Below are positions 41,060 through 52,137 of a stretch of 64,000 nt of DNA, piece after piece. How positions within the stretch are numbered: the stretch's first letter is position 1; each line of letters begins with the position of its first letter. The stretch is from Aradus depressus. Taxonomy: Eukaryota > Arthropoda > Insecta > Hemiptera > Aradidae. Both the position numbers and the translations under genes were made by a program. The stretch spans positions 51,043,087 to 51,107,086 of the forward strand of contig OY759216.1 of the NCBI GenBank assembly GCA_963662175.1, read 5' to 3'. The notes beneath the pieces are model-generated. The model saw only the letters and a list, made by a program, of their open reading frames with translations. It searched no databases and was not told where the DNA came from.

Positions 41060-42085
41060 TTTGTGTCTTAATTTCAAATTTCAAGCTAGAATCATTTCTG
41101 CGCTGGAGCGTTCACCAAGTTCGAATCATATACATAAAGACTGAGGACACTTTGAAATGTGGAAATCCGTGGAAAACTCGTTCTCGTATTTTTACAAGAT
41201 TGTACAATTTCTTATACTAAAGGTATAAGAAAAATAAAACAAAGAGAAACCTATCTAGGAAACCCGTTGGGAAGAAAAACCGAAATAGGAAAAAGGTCCG
41301 TCCCAATTGGAGGGTTAGGGAGAAAGTAATATAGGGATGGATGTAAGGTGTTGGTGAAAGAATAGCCTGGTCTGGGGCCTGGAAAAGCTATTTCCAAGCT
41401 GTTCAGACGACTTTCCCAAAAAGAAACGGAAGATAATCGGGCATCTTACTCTAGGAGTGCTATCGAGGACAGTAAATCCATCCTGGGACAACTAATTATC
41501 TTGGTCTTATCCTACCAGTCCAAGTAAGTCCTTCATTTGAAGTAACGAATGAGAAATAAAAACAAAAACAAGAAATCCTTGTTGCTCTTTACAACTGTTC
41601 AAGATTACAGGATTACTCTTGAAGGCCATTCTTTACTCTTTTATACACCATACTTAAGTACTTAAATGAAATAATGAGAGGTTTTAAACAAAAATCCTAA
41701 CCTGTTAAGGAGTAATCCTGCCGTGTCTTAAACAGGATTCTTAGGACCTACCTTTGGGGTCCTGAGGGGACAGTATGACGTACAAACCCAATATTAATAT
41801 CACTTCTGTGATAACGTTATTTTGAATTTATAATAATATACTCTTCACAGCAATATTATTCTCCCATTTATTTTTTAGTTTTTAAAACCTGGCAAATATA
41901 GACTTTTTGGGAAGAACTCCCATCGTTAATATCTAAAGATATTGACATACATACATATTAAAAACATAATATTCTAGTTAATTATACAAAGAACGATGAC
42001 GCTGGCTTGATGTACATCAGTATCACCCATCATCCAGGGTGAAGTTTTATCTAAAAGTCTATGGAGTGGTTCAGTTATTTCAAAT
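41060..42085. other. No gene; diverged Rep-A-like end at 41150-41225
   Basis: Contains tgtggaaatccgtggaaaac and tacaatttcttatactaaag. The rest, including AG-rich sequence at 41230-41420, is unrecognised. Confidence 0.4.
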
Positions 42086-42090
42086 CTATT

Positions 42091-42719
42091 TTAAATAAAT
42101 TTAGCATAAAAATGTATACCACCTAAGAATATCTGCAATTCTTCTTTATTCTTTGGGGGAGCAATATTAATTATTGCTTTGACTTTCTTCTTGAGTGGTT
42201 TGACACCAGACTTATCAATGCGGTAAACTAGAAATTCCATAGATTTAACACCAAAAATTGATTTTTTATAATTCATTCTTAAATTTGCTGCATCCAATCT
42301 TAATAAAACATCTTTCAACCGTTCATCATGTTCTGAAACAGAAGAGCCATGTACTTTTATATTATATCTAAATAAATAAAAATACTTGGAATACCTTGCA
42401 GTCTGCATTCCATAAATTTTTGAAAGATTTTTGGACCCAGCGTCAACCCATCTAATAGTCTTTTAACTTCGAATAACCCTGATGGAGTGCTAAGAGTGAG
42501 TAGTTTAGCTGTATCGTCATCTACCTTCAATTGTTTGTAGGCGTCTTGAAGATCTATTTGAGAAAATATCTCTCCTCCATTGAGAGTAGCAACAGCTTCT
42601 GCTACTGTAGGCAGAGGATATTCTGAATTCTTAAACGCAGGATTAACTGTGATTTTATAATCTCTAATTGTACCATTTTTATTTTGAACTACAGGTGTAA
42701 CCATGTTTTGTTTTACCAC
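42091..42719 (-). pseudogene. Ty3/gypsy reverse transcriptase, frameshifted
   Basis: Two overlapping minus frames (42719-42357 and 42408-42091) together cover fingers and palm. The first has TPVVQNKNGTIRDYKITVNP, YPLPTVAEAVATLNGG, FSQIDLQDAYKQL (first catalytic Asp) and GLTLGPKIFQKFM. It then reaches IFIYLDII, where the expected YLDD has lost its second aspartate through a small deletion that also shifts frame. The second frame resumes with VSEHDERLKDVLLRLDAANL, FGVKSMEFL and FLGGIHFYAKFI. Loss of the YxDD pair plus the frameshift makes the enzyme dead. The 42934-42725 frame just upstream is the protease-RT linker. Confidence 0.9.
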
Positions 42720-42724
42720 CCATT

Positions 42725-43200
42725 TTATAGCTGCAGTGGCTGCCTCTTTGGTATTCTTCTAGATTTGCAAAACTTTGGATGAGAAACATCTTTTAATTTA
42801 ATTTGAATGGATGAACCATAATGTCCTTCAATTAAATTGCCTTTGAGAATATTTAGAAATTGTTTTAAAACAGATTCATACCTTGAATTATCTTCAACTT
42901 TCTGAATGCCGATAACTGATACCAAGGGGTACAAACCAATTTCTTCCTAATAAGTTTGGTCCATCTTCTTCATCCACGACTAATGGAAGTGATCCTTGAT
43001 GTTGTTTGTACTTGACATTTACTTGTATAGTTCCTAGAACATGTAAAGTCTTTTACCATAGGCCAACAATTTTGTACTATTCATCACCAATTCGGGATTT
43101 CATCTGGCCAAAGTTTATTAAATGTGCATTCATTAATTAATGTTGAGTGAGCCCCATTATCTTCTTCAAAGAGAATTAACTTTTACATGAGTTGAGAATT
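42725..43200 (-). pseudogene. Ty3/gypsy protease to RT linker, broken
   Basis: Fragments in shifting frames: an EEDNGAHSTLINECTF block, where the catalytic D(T/S)GA of the aspartic protease would be expected, and SLPLVVDEEDGPNLLGRNWF with the LLGR.W pattern that closes gypsy protease domains. Then comes the open linker 42934-42725. Several stops occur between them. Confidence 0.7.
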
Positions 43201-43319
43201 CGTTGTTATTCTTACTTTGTATTATGTGGAAGACATATTGATCTTTATCTTCTAAAGAATTGTTATGTAAAGAATCAACATTTTCAACTAGTTTTGTATT
43301 AACTTTCTAAACAGAAGAT

Positions 43320-44077
43320 TTGAAGTTATTAGTTTTGTAGTTTTTACAAATACTTTCAACATGACCAATTTTTAAACATTTTCTGCATATATGATCTTTA
43401 TATAACAATCATTTGCAAAATGATTTTCTTTACCACAGCAAAAACACTCAAGCGATTGCTTGTTGGTATTAAATACTTTATTTTTATTATTAAATTTATT
43501 TATGAGAAGTCACTTTATTTACTGAATTATTATTTTTTAATAATTTCTGTTGGTGCTTAGTAGATTCAATATTGCATGCAATAGTTTAAAGCCTTTTCAA
43601 AACATAGTGCGACATAAATACCTTTGAAGTTCTTCATACCTATCTCCTGCAACAAATCTGCCCCATAGCATTACTTCAAGTGGTAGACAATCAGTAATGT
43701 TTCCAAAATTGCAGTCCTGGGCCAACTTTCTTAAAGCTCGAACAACATCTTGTATTGATTCGCTGGCTAGCTGGTCTCATTTATGAAACTTGACACGACC
43801 TAGTAACTCATTAATAGTTTTAGTAACTTCTTAACTAGGTGTAGAAGTTGAACATAAAGCACAATTGAATAGATTTTATCACTTACCGCCATTAACAAGA
43901 TGCAACGTTTTTTTGATTCATCTCTTATATTATTAGCTTCCAGATAAAATTCCAATCTTTCTATATATTCTTCCAATTTCCAAAATTAGGATAGAATTCT
44001 GATAACCTTCCAATTCCAGTCATACTGGCAATTTGTTCAAATTTAGTTTCACTTTTTTCACTAGTGTCTTTCGGCAT
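43320..44077 (-). pseudogene. Ty3/gypsy gag with two CCHC zinc knuckles, broken
   Basis: Starts at the ATG at 44077-44075 (MPKDTSEKSETKFEQIASMT), about 40 bp after the primer binding site. The central capsid region is full of stops. Near the end two nucleocapsid knuckles are visible in different frames: CFCCGKENHFANDC (about 43440-43399) and CRKCLKIGHVESIC (about 43388-43347), both C-x2-C-x4-H-x4-C. A one-base shift separates them. The family normally uses such paired knuckles to package RNA. Confidence 0.82.
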
Positions 44078-44130
44078 AATAATTTAAAGGCAAAAGTTTA
44101 TAAAACTTTTTTTTCATCATCGTCGCCAAT

Positions 44131-44393
44131 ATTGTATCTTTATTTGTTATATTTATAAAGTTTACATTACTTACTAACTTAGAACAAACTGGATCACATG
44201 GTCGACACGAAAAGGTAGCCCAATTGAAACCTATCTCCGTGCCTCCTCAATACTCAACAATAGTAGAGTAACTAGGAGGAGAAAGTACCGCATCCCGCCA
44301 AACTCCATTGTTGTATAAATGTGACAACTTTCGATTGAGAGGATTTGTGTGAAATGCGTCTGAGGTTGCTCTGCTCTCTCTTAACTTGAGCTG
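44131..44393 (-). repeat. 5' LTR remnant of the gypsy element
   Basis: Between the PBS and the start of the big palindrome. The LTR start is lost or lies in the palindrome. Confidence 0.5.
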
Positions 44394-44976
44394 TACTAAC
44401 TGTAAAGTTCCTAGTCTACATATTAAGGAAAACGTTTTTATAATAAATGAAGGTACTTAGGTATTAACGCCACCGCAGCAAATCAATCAACATGTATTTG
44501 TAAATTAAAAATTATTAAAGCTATTTATTTATTTTTGGACTTTATATTTATTATTAGCATGTATAATTACTTGTATAATTGCTTGTTTGATAATCTGACC
44601 CTCCCGTCGTTCAAATCATAATAGTTAGTTCTGATTTTAAGACTTTTTATATTTGCGCATTTGCAATGCGATTAATACGTTAATACGCCGCCGCGCAAAT
44701 ATATAAAGTCTTAAAACCAGAACTAACTATTATGATTTGAACGACGGGAGGGTCAGATTATCAATCAAGCGGGCGGTACGCCCTCATATTACAAAACCAA
44801 TAATTATACATGCTAATAATAAATATAAAGTCCAAAAATAAATAAATAGCTTTAATAATTTTTAATTTACAAATACATGTTGATTGATTTGCTGCGGTGG
44901 CGTTAATACGTAAGTACCTTCATTTATTATAAAAACGTTTTCCTTAATATGTAGCCTAGGAACTTTACAGTTAGTA
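44394..44976. mobile_element. 583-bp foldback element with about 270-bp arms
   Basis: Ends tactaactgtaaagttcctag and ctaggaactttacagttagta are exact complements. Inner arm words also match inverted: aaaacgtttttataataaat, gccaccgcagcaaatcaatc, gtctgatttga/tcaaatcataatagtt and ctgaccctcccgtcgttc. The loop near 44680-44700 is GC-rich (gccgccgcgc). A few small insertions are unique to one arm (for example gcgggcggtacgccctcat at 44770). No coding potential. Confidence 0.93.
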
Positions 44977-44979
44977 TTT

Positions 44980-45520
44980 TAAAGTCCTGTCAAATTGCTT
45001 GCTACGGCTCAATAAGATTCCTCACGCTCCTATTGAAAGTCTATCTTGTTTAAATTTGCTTAGGGACGCCTTGAAATCCTATTTTTTCTCGATCTAGGTT
45101 TTTAAGAGCCTCGGGGTGTAGACTCAACATTGCAATTCATCCCCCTTTCGACTCAAAATCTGTGTCACTTCAAAGATTGAATTCAGTTTAATTGTCCTCT
45201 CTACGGAGTCTTTAAAATAGATTTGTTTGCAAATGGGATCCAAACTTGTCGATTCTTTTGTCTATGGTGCTCATTCACTTTTTTTTTTAAGCCTGGAAAA
45301 ACTGGAAGTTCTGTTTTTTTTTTAGGAATAGGTAATTAAAAATGAGCTTGGGAAATAGTTACCTAGCAAAAAGGGGTGAAATCGCATCCCTAAATCTACG
45401 AGTCGAAAAAACTTGCATATTCGCGAATCATTTCGAAACCTAAAGAATTGTGTCGGACGTTCGGTTCTTTGACGACATTTTACACTACCATCCCAATGAT
45501 CGTTTTTCGTGAAACACTGC
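44980..45520. other. No gene seen
   Basis: Unrecognised; no domain. Confidence 0.35.
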
Positions 45521-45529
45521 TATAATAAT

Positions 45530-45740
45530 AAAAATATTTATTTCGGTTAAACCATAACATGGTAATAAGAATGTATACATTAAGATAGCTTATAAATTAG
45601 ATACTTTAACGGATATTAACTCTTAGTCTGACTCACATGGATTAGAGTTAACAATACTACTAAAAAGTAAAATGAAATGAATAAATAAATACTTGAAAAT
45701 ATGAGTAAAAAATAATATTATATTGTAGATAAAGTATATA
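45530..45740 (-). repeat. LINE 3' UTR with tail (minus)
   Basis: aataataaaaatatttattt, then aaccataacatggtaataag, then ctcttagtctgactcacatg. Inverted version of 40790-41055. Confidence 0.6.
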
Positions 45741-45799
45741 ATAAATACAAGAGATGTTTTCTTTATTTACTTAAAATTAAGATAATAATTGTTGATAAC

Positions 45800-45910
45800 T
45801 TTTCCGGGAGTGTCTTCTTCAAGACGATATTTCGGGACGTTATCACGTCCCTTCCTCAGGTCACAATGGGCGAAACATAGAAAAGAGAAAGAAAACAAAA
45901 TAACAATAAC
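45800..45910 (-). repeat. Repeat with the best hammerhead-like core
   Basis: Minus strand 45860-45830 reads CTGAGGA, one A, a perfect GGGACG/CGTCCC helix with a tgataa loop, then GAAAT. Followed by the cttcaagacgatat/tcttc context also seen at 30085. Confidence 0.6.
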
Positions 45911-45959
45911 ATTATATACATAAAATTAAATGAAAAAAGTAAATAAAAAAGAGGAACAT

Positions 45960-46260
45960 AAAACTGATTAAGTTCTAACAAGGATTTTCCTTTTCCCAGA
46001 AAAAAAAAAATAGTAAATTGTTTGTTTCGTCCTGAAACATTTCAGTCGTATTTTTTAATTAAAATTTTTATATTTACGATGTTAAAATGCAAAATAAGTT
46101 ATTTTGTTTCTAATTTATGTTGAGAAACAAAGTGATGGGACCATACAAACAATTGCTCAAAATTTCCATTTAATTTAAGTATTTTTTTCTTAAAACATAA
46201 TGTAGTTAAATATTAAAATAAAATGTTTGGTTGTATGTCTGTATACGGGCGAATCTACAG
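45960..46260. other. No gene seen
   Basis: AT-rich. Confidence 0.3.
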
Positions 46261-46264
46261 TTCC

Positions 46265-46795
46265 GTACTGAGTTGAAACAAAATGATGTAGGTGGATCAC
46301 CGACTATGTTCTTCCCCAGCTCGAGTTAATCTATTGCGTTTTTGCTCTCTCCAAACCCAATTGACCATTTGGGCTAAATCTCAATATTTGAATTACGTAG
46401 TGGCTTCTGAATCGATATACTTAATTTAGTGTCGATACATTCATTATATGAGTCCGAGATAATAATAATAGGTGTCATCCTAGGGCTCCGAATTTACATA
46501 TGAAATTTTGTGTCAATACATTTATTAAAGTTTTTGCGTTAAGCCTTCCCACAAATCCCCCGTTTCCTTTGGCTGAAGATTGTGTTGTCCTTATTCTGGC
46601 TATGCGTACAGAATTTCGTGTCGACACATTAATTCTATCATGAGTTATTGCGTTCAAAGACACAGAAAGGCAATTTTTTTTTACATTTTGGAATCAACAA
46701 GCATTAGATTTCGTTGAGAGCTCCGCAACAAATTTCTGACCGATTACATAACTTTCCCTAGACTTTGTACAGCTGAGGAAGTAGAAACACATTTT
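46265..46795 (-). repeat. Rep-A, near-complete minus copy
   Basis: gtggatcaccgactatgttc through two units to tctgaccgattacataactt, then ccctagactttgtacagctg. Confidence 0.75.
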
Positions 46796-46799
46796 GTGT

Positions 46800-47200
46800 C
46801 AATTTCAGACCAAGCACAACGATCAGGTCACGCAAAAGGTCAAAGCCGCGTGGTAAATTCTATTTTGTGCAGTAAATTTTCTGTTTTAAAGTTTAATTTT
46901 TAATAAATAGATAATGGTTTTGCAAGTACTCTTCGATGCATAATGAAAAACTAGAATATGAAATAACTGCTTTATCAAGAATATATAAATAAATTAGTTA
47001 TGAAACAATAAAGCTTATTGTTCTCAAAGTGTAGAATAAATAATTCAAAAACAAATTAAGTCATTTACAATTAAAATTTACATAATAAATTAAATTCAAG
47101 AATGATCTATACGGGATCTCCGGTTGAAAATTATTGAGACTAGTATGAAGGGAGGAATTTTATCTACACGAAGTATTGGAGAAGTTCAGATCGTTCTGAG
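46800..47200. other. No gene seen
   Basis: AT-rich; unassigned. Confidence 0.35.
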
Positions 47201-47205
47201 ATTTA

Positions 47206-47611
47206 GGCCCTCACATTAGGCAATTCCGAAGCGACGCGACTGATACTCAAGTATCTTGAGGGTATCTTAGAAGTCACTTCCTATGTTGAGTGGTGGGGAG
47301 ACACAAACGACGCCACTCCCAGGAGACGCGTATCCTACCAATCTCAAGCGACCTGCTAGGAAGGTCGCCCTCCCTTGAGTCTCCTGCGTCGCCTCGCAAT
47401 GGCTAGTGAACACACTCTTCTGCACTCACACATTCCCGCATTTGTGTGTTCCTCTGTCTTATGGATGGAGAAAAGAGATCCTAGTCGCTACACAGTATCC
47501 TCAGTGTGAGGAGAAAAGTTGCCTACGGGTATCATACCCTCAGGCAACTCAAATGGCTGATACTTGAGTATCAGTCGCGTCTCTTCGGAATTGCCTAATG
47601 TGAGGTTGGCC
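47206..47611. mobile_element. MITE, 406 bp, about 50-bp inverted repeats, TA target
   Basis: ggccctcacattaggcaatt...gatactcaagtatc at the left is mirrored at the right (gatacttgagtatcagtcgc ... tgaggttggcc). TA flanks both ends (47204-47205, 47612-47613). It is markedly GC-richer than the flanks, with no transposase. Superfamily unknown; the TA target would suit Tc1/mariner-like or CMC-like elements. Confidence 0.88.
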
Positions 47612-47685
47612 TAACACTCGAATTTCTTGTTGAAATATATAATAGGATTTCAAATTTTTACTTACTCTACTTTAATTTCCCTGGC

Positions 47686-48045
47686 GCTACGGCCCTTGTA
47701 GAACTTGAGCCTCCGTCATTCTCTATCCTCGGCCTGCCGTCGACACCATCGTCCTGAGGTCGTCTTCCAGTCAATGTAAGTTGGGTCTCCTTCGGCTTCT
47801 CTGTCCTTGATGACCTTCCAGTATACTGCCAACCTCCATCCTCTCTAGAGTCCCAGTCATCGCAGCCGTCCTTGCTCCTGGCGACCAGCTCCTGGCTCTT
47901 GTACAGGTCCCTCAGCCCCTATTGGACCGTATCCTCCATCTGTCGCGCTCAGTAGGGCGTATCTTCCTCAATACCTTCATTTCCCACGTATTGAGCAATA
48001 CTTCATCCCTCCTATTTAGGATCCAAGTTTCACTTGCTTATGTGA
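47686..48045 (-). pseudogene. Non-LTR reverse transcriptase C-terminal region, frameshifted
   Basis: The minus frame opens with SETWILNRRDEVLLNTWEMK, then VLRKIRPTERDRWRIRSN. A stop and frameshift follow at about 47920, after which the other frame gives LRDLYKSQELVARSKDG. The original frame resumes with LERMEVGSILEGH, RSRRRPNLH and LEDDLRTM, ending VLQGP. This is the YGSE.W.L...DE..L...E.K.LR.I.GP...G.WR.R.N.EL..LY....I......R..WLGH..RM pattern at the end of a very widespread arthropod LINE type. At least two frameshifts and several stops: a relic. Confidence 0.82.
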
Positions 48046-48069
48046 CGACCGGTCTGCATCTTGGCGTCT

Positions 48070-48576
48070 CGGAATTTTATTTTATTTTTTTCTCTTTATT
48101 TTGCATATTTTCAGTTGGTAAATAACCATAATTAAATGTGATGTCGGTGATAGAAAATAACAGAATGAACAAAATTAATGATAACAAAATATAAAATAAC
48201 TTTCAGCTCGAGACCCCTCGAAACACCCCCGAATATAATTATCTGCCATCCCATTTCTTCCAACTTAATGGATTGCAGCGTCTCGGAATGCATGAATGGT
48301 TTTTTTGAGATGCTTAGAAGTTTTTTTATTTGTTGTTTTGCTATATTTACAATAAGTTAAAATATAACTATAAGTAAATTTGACAGTGACTATAAAAAAA
48401 ATAAAAAATAATAAATAAATTTAAAAAAAAATAATAAAAAATAATTAAAAGTAGAAGTGTTGAATATAAGAATACATGTATACAGGTAAGAGAAAATAGT
48501 TAAAACAAATAATGAGAAGCAAGAGAGAAATGAACATGAATATGTAGAAAATAAATAAAAATTTTGACAATTAAAA
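48070..48576 (-). repeat. AT-rich repeat related to 23740-24010 (inverted)
   Basis: Contains acaataagttaaaatataac, then aagtaaatttgacagtgact; probably a LINE 3' UTR. Confidence 0.45.
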
Positions 48577-48585
48577 ATATATTTT

Positions 48586-49653
48586 AAAACCGGACCAAAT
48601 TACTGAGGAAAGACACCCCCCCTATAGTATATACACATGAGTTTATGAAGATCAAAAATGATTTCCCCGACGCAACGTTTATATATACGGACGGGTCAAA
48701 TAACCCTAACGGAGTAGGAGCTGCGGTGGTTTTCGATGAGAGGATCTACCTATTTACCCTTCCTTCGATGTGCAGCAACGTGACAGCGGAATTATTAGCT
48801 ATTGGCAAGAGTCTGAAGGTCTCTGTCCCCAATGGAAGCCAACTGATAGTCTGCAGTGACTCCCTGTCGGCTTTATTGGCCATGGGGAATCTGTATTCAG
48901 AAGATCTCCTTGTCCAAAATATACTGATGGCCCTATGGTCATTAAGAAGAAACCAGACTTCAGTTACCTTCCTCTGGATCCCAGGTCATTGCGGCATTGC
49001 AGGTAATGAGTCAGCAGATAAGAATGCCAGGCACGCCATACTAGAAGGACTACCCACATCCGAAGTCCCTGTAAGTGACTTCGTTGCCTACATCAAGGAA
49101 AGAGTTTGGATCAAATGGCAGATTCGGTGGCTCGGTATGACCGATAATAAACTAAGGACCATGAAAAGCTCCACTCGAGTCTGGAACACTTCAATAAGAG
49201 AAAAAAGGAAAGAAGAAGTAATTTTAACTCGGTTACGTAGAGGGCAGACCAGGCTGACCCATGGATATCTGATGGCTCGGGATCCCCCTCGTCTGTGTCA
49301 GTGCTGCGGGGTGGGACTGTCTGTCAGACACATTCTAACTGAATGCATGGCATATAGTCCCCAGCGTGAAAATTGCAACCTTGCGGTGGACATTTCCGAA
49401 ATTTTATCCGATAATATCTTCCAAATTACCCAACTATTTCATTTCTTGCAATTCACAAACCTCTTATCCAAATTATAAAACAAAATTATCTTCATCATGT
49501 AGTCTTTCTATTCCGTACACATCTTCTTTATTATTATTAATCTACGCCTATCCAAATTAGCCCGCTCGGATCCCCACAGACCTGCATCCATCAGGCATCT
49601 ATGACCCTCGTGGTCGAAATGCCTTAAAGAAGAGAAAAAAAAAAAAAAACATT
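48586..49653 (+). mobile_element. I/R1-superclade LINE, 5'-truncated, with poly(A) and target duplication
   Basis: Coding end, a 165-bp 3' UTR (…atgaccctcgtggtcgaaat…) and an A15 tail at 49635-49649. The 9-bp word atatatttt flanks it (48577-48585 and 49654-49662). Few defects, so probably a recent insertion. Confidence 0.85.
48588..49478 (+). pseudogene. RNase H and C-terminal domain of an RNase H-bearing LINE, open frame
   Basis: The frame is open from the truncation point (48588) to TAA at 49476-49478. The first ATG at 48645 gives 277 codons. RNase H is complete in outline: FIYTDGS (first Asp), TAELLAIGKSL (Glu), VCSDSLSALLAM (Asp), FLWIPGHCGIAGNESADKNA (His loop and last Asp). It degrades the RNA strand of the RNA-DNA hybrid during reverse transcription. 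A C-terminal zinc-type motif follows: LCQCCGVGLSVRHILTECMAYSPQR. All key acidic residues are present. Reverse transcriptase and endonuclease domains are lost by 5' truncation, so the copy cannot move alone. The overlapping frame 49366-49560 is a shadow. Confidence 0.92.
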
Positions 49654-49659
49654 ATATAT

Positions 49660-50320
49660 TTTCGGCGGCAAATATTTTCGACTTTTTGGCGAAAAATATC
49701 ATTCATAAAAAGGCAAATCATATGAAAGAAAGTTAAGCTTAAGTAACAAAAATATGTTTTAATAATTTGAGGGCCATTACAGGAAGGGCCCTACGGAGGA
49801 GAGCAACTCAAACCCAATGCTGGGGTTCTCTCTCCTTTGGAACGTAATCTGTGAGTCGTAAAAATTCATGAATGCCTATAGCATAAAGATAACACGGAAA
49901 ACTGAGTTTCGTTTTTTTTCTGATAAGCCGGGCTAAAGAGAGGGGCATGAGAATTTTTTTAACAAGATTTCAACAAATGTTAACGCATTAAAAAAAAAAA
50001 AAACTTTGCAGCAATTGTAGGATATCAGATCTCCATTATGTAATGAACTAGGCGATGGCCGTTCCGGCGGGGCTGATAATGCCACGTTGGCATCCAGTGC
50101 TACCACTCCTCTAAACCACACTACTTACTTACTACAAACACTATCATATTTTATTTTTATGAAACAATTGAAACTGTTAACAATTTGCCTCTACAATTTT
50201 GTTCTATATTTCAAATAAATAAAAATAAGGGGAAAAATATTGACAATGAAATATATTGTATATGTATTGTTCAATGCACATTGTTTTATAGAGAAAAAAA
50301 AAATTGACTAATTGTGCTGG
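49660..50320. other. No gene; GC-richer patch at 50040-50110
   Basis: The 62-codon minus frame 49933-50121 includes a proline/alanine-rich start without a known domain. Nothing else recognised. Confidence 0.35.
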
Positions 50321-50640
50321 GGAAGTGCATGCCAATGATTCACCTACGACTTTTTTTGTGACACACCTCTGGTCTTGAGTGGAGGTTAAATCGGCTTTTT
50401 GACTCGAGCCCCCCTTCTCTGATCTATCTTTTCTCTTCGACCGATTTCGCGGAAATTTAATAGGTGCCATCCATATGGGGTTTTTAATTTAAATTTAAAA
50501 GTTCATTTCATGTTTATCCGCGCCTGGGCTTCTGGCAATTTTATTTAGAGCCCCAAAATGTTGGAAAACGTGAAATTCCGTTGAATATTCCGCATCAAAT
50601 TTTTGACCTGTTACATAAGTTCCCCTATACTTCGTATGGG
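50320..50640 (-). repeat. Rep-A, minus copy
   Basis: gctggggaagtgcatgccaa at its start is inverted in sense, then units to cctgttacataagttcccct. The pieces are rearranged. Confidence 0.55.
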
Positions 50641-51145
50641 TGCCACCCTGTAGTTATGACATTGGACATAGGAAAGCGTTGCGGCGAGATACTAACTTGG
50701 ACAGGATTTATAAAAGTTGATATAACTTCATTCTACACGGCTCCGGTACAACGTAATAACGGCAGTTTGAAAAGAGGGGGGGGGGGGCCCTCATAACTTA
50801 CCTTCTTTTTTAGAGTCCACCCCCCTGGGCTACCTCGGAAGGTAGTTAACCCTCTGTGTGGCCTCAAGCACAATTTCAACTTTCAAAAAGTTGATTTAAA
50901 CAGTTCCAACTGCAGTTTGAATACAAAATTAGGGTCATAAGTCGAGGGATGGGGAGAGTATTCGTATTCGGAGAAATTAACTTATAAATTATGAACTCTT
51001 GACTTTACATAATATGGCAATAATATGACTTTATTTACTTTATGTGTACTTAGCATTGATAAATGTTTGGCTAAGTAGAAAAAATATTGGGTTTTACCAT
51101 CAATTCAGATAATATTATTCCGATCTTCTAAATTTAAAAATTATA
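50640..51145. other. No gene; G12 tract at 50776-50787
   Basis: Unrecognised sequence. Confidence 0.35.
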
Positions 51146-51149
51146 AAAA

Positions 51150-51420
51150 AAAAAGTCTCCGGTGAATCACCGGCTAGCCCAGTACACAGTACAAATTAAT
51201 CAATTACGTTTTTTCTCTCCCTCCAAAGCCACTCGACCGAGAAGGGGGCTCGACTCAAATACCCTAATAACTGCCGATGTAATGAATGTATCGACACAAA
51301 ATTTGAGTTGCCTAGTAGCTTTTGAATTCTCATACTAAATTTCGTGTCGATACATTCATTCTCTATCGGGAGTTATCCTGTTCACATACGCACATACATT
51401 TTTTTTTTTCAGTTTTGGGA
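51150..51420 (-). repeat. Rep-A, minus copy with internal inversion
   Basis: cggtgaatcaccggctagcc, then a plus-oriented patch (gactcaaataccctaataac) and back to cgtgtcgatacattcattct. Confidence 0.6.
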
Positions 51421-51504
51421 TCAGGAGTCGGTTATTGTTCATAGTTGAGTAAGTAAAAAGCCGGATGCAAATAGATAGGCGTGCTTGTCGAAACTCGGCC
51501 GAGG

Positions 51505-52110
51505 TACCAAATATAAGGGAAGTTATGTAATCGGTCAAAAAATCCATACGGAGTGTTCAGTGAAATTTCATGTTTTTCCACCTTCAAATTTCAATTATGA
51601 AAAATAAAAATGATGTATATGTGTCTGTAAACACGATAACTCCCGACAGAATTAATGTTTCCACACGAAATTTCACATGTTTGACTAACTCCCCATAAGG
51701 AAAATACCTATTGATTTTTAGTATCATCATGAAATTTTATGTATCAAGAACCATCTAAGGTCATCTATTAATTGTTATCAAATCGGCCGGCCAAAAGAAA
51801 TGAGGAGATTTGGGAAGAGTCTTATCACAAAAACACTAATAACTGCCGTTGTATGGACACAAAATTTCATATGTAAATTCAAAGCCGAGTAAGGACGATC
51901 GATACCTATTGATTTTCATTGGAATCAGCTGATTGGGAGGGGGGTCAGAGGGGAGCTCAACTCAAAAATGTAATGAATTTATCGACACGAAATTTCGTAT
52001 GAGACTGTAGTAGCCCCAATGTATGTTAACTATTAAATATTAGCGCAAACGGTAGACTGGTCATGGAGGGGGAGCGAAAAGTTCGTGTGATCGACGACTT
52101 TTTATTGAGA
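51505..52110 (+). repeat. Rep-A, long plus copy
   Basis: aaatataagggaagttatgt through three to four units (cgacacgaaatttcgtatga near 51990) to ggagggggagcgaaaagttc. Confidence 0.75.
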
Positions 52111-52137
52111 AATGGGGGTGGTGGCCCAAGGCTAATA

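Larger units (their letters stand above)
42091..44393 (-). mobile_element. Ty3/gypsy LTR retrotransposon, 5' LTR to RT, decayed
   Basis: Minus-strand order: LTR remnant (about 44393-44131), primer-binding-type sequence tggcgacgatgatg (44128-44115), gag (44077 down), zinc knuckles (about 43450-43325), protease region (about 43200-42940), reverse transcriptase (42719-42091). RNase H, integrase and the 3' LTR are missing. The arrangement and PBS type resemble K02A2.6-like elements common in invertebrates. Confidence 0.85.
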
